The notes under the pieces are model-generated. The model saw nothing but the letters and a program-made list of their open reading frames with translations. It made no database searches and was not told the DNA's origin. The position numbers were made by a program, and so were the translations under genes. This document shows positions 6,173 through 6,308 of a stretch of 6,308 nt of DNA, piece after piece. Numbering within the stretch: position 1 is the first letter of the stretch; each line of letters starts with the position of its first letter. Source of the stretch: CAYZXK01 sp964482395 (GTDB taxonomy: Bacteria; Planctomycetota; Phycisphaerae; UBA1845; Fen-1342); the NCBI GenBank assembly GCA_964482395.1, contig CAYZXK010000118.1, positions 1 through 6,308 on the forward strand, read 5' to 3'.

Positions 6173-6249
6173 GGTGGCGTATCCTTTCGTGTGTAATCTC
6201 GTTGCCGAGGCGTAGGAAGGGCGTATCCTCTGGCCCATATTGAATTAAC
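6173..6249 (-). repeat. Right copy of a perfect 77-bp inverted repeat
   Basis: This is the exact reverse complement of bases 1-77. It sits immediately upstream of the gene starting at 6269, ending only 5 bp before that gene's Shine-Dalgarno sequence. On the + strand it shows GGCGTA at 6176-6181, 6209-6214 and 6220-6225. The mismatch at 6172 sets its inner end. Its outer end could extend past 6249, because the matching bases of the left copy would lie outside the window. Confidence 0.9.
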
Positions 6250-6253
6250 AGAC

Positions 6254-6260
6254 AAGGAGG
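6254..6260 (+). promoter_or_regulatory. Strong ribosome binding site of the rightmost gene
   Basis: AAGGAGG lies 8 nt before the ATG at 6269, an excellent match in sequence and spacing. It is the main support for calling a gene start there. Confidence 0.75.
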
Positions 6261-6268
6261 ACACGCCC

Positions 6269-6308
6269 ATGAGGATCGTAGCGGCGGATTTGGAGCGGAC
6301 GCCAGTTA
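6269..6308 (+). CDS. Start of an unidentified gene, cut by the window end
   Basis: Only 13 complete codons are visible, reading MRIVAADLERTPV, with no stop. A strong Shine-Dalgarno sequence at 6254-6260 supports the ATG. The fragment looks like a short first beta strand of a cytosolic enzyme and shows no signal peptide, but it is too short to assign a family. It is divergent from the peptidase gene, and the right repeat copy occupies its promoter region. Confidence 0.65.
   Translation, partial: MRIVAADLERTPV

Larger units (their letters stand above)
5995..6268. promoter_or_regulatory. Divergent intergenic region with hairpins and the right repeat copy
   Basis: These 274 bp separate two divergently transcribed genes and should carry both promoters. 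A perfect 7-bp hairpin with tetraloop lies at 6110-6127 (caggcgg/ccgcctg). A short dyad, TGGTA-gga-TACCA, is at 6068-6080 and could be an operator half-site pair. TTGCCG (6202-6207), a 16-bp spacer and TATCCT (6224-6229) form a weak + strand promoter candidate (4 of 6 matches in each box) that lies wholly inside the right repeat copy. No convincing promoter was found for the leftward gene. Confidence 0.4.

Noticed and set aside
5533..6243. 236-codon open frame on the plus strand, opposite the peptidase gene start
   Set aside because: The opposite strand encodes a proper signal peptide and HExxH protein. This frame is Arg/Gly/Pro-rich and runs through the intergenic repeat.
1..6249. The region between the 77-bp copies as a transposon or integrated element
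   Set aside because: No transposase, integrase or target-site duplication is visible, and the genes between look like ordinary chromosomal ones.

Overview
The window is GC-rich bacterial DNA, most likely from a member of the Planctomycetota and probably of the class Phycisphaerae. The main pointers are a secreted protein ending in a planctomycete-style dockerin-like repeat pair (two EF-hand-like loops with 'GFxDIN' helices), and a sigma-70 family protein of a divergent, lineage-restricted type. The taxonomic call is an inference from protein style; no rRNA or other universal marker is present.

Layout, left to right: a 77-bp sequence (1-77) that returns as a perfect inverted copy at 6173-6249; a class II aldolase/adducin-family enzyme (152-721, +); a 670-bp stretch with no convincing gene but a good sigma-70-type promoter near its right side (1158-1186); a sigma-70 family sigma factor (1392-2402, +); a 414-bp intergenic stretch whose last ~90 bp can fold into a leader structure and a small hairpin over the ribosome binding site; a 679-residue secreted multi-domain beta-rich protein with a C-terminal dockerin-like module (2817-4856, +); a strong GC-rich hairpin between convergent genes (4878-4914); a secreted HExxH putative metallopeptidase (4945-5994, -); a 274-bp divergent intergenic region holding the second repeat copy; and the first 13 codons of a gene leaving the window (6269 onward, +).

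The genes do not form one obvious operon. The three complete + strand genes are separated by long gaps (670 and 414 bp), and the peptidase is convergent to the dockerin-bearing gene. Two of the four complete genes encode exported proteins. The sigma factor could regulate neighbours, but nothing in the sequence proves it.

No mobile-element enzyme, CRISPR array, tRNA or rRNA is visible. The points most worth a second look are: the exact 77-bp inverted repeat at the very edge of the window, which may be a real dispersed element or an assembly-graph overlap; the sigma factor, which keeps a canonical -35 recognition helix but has lost the usual -10 recognition and melting residues; the unassigned HEMLH protein; and the foldable leader of the dockerin-bearing gene. 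I do not see clear evidence of a complete new multi-gene system.
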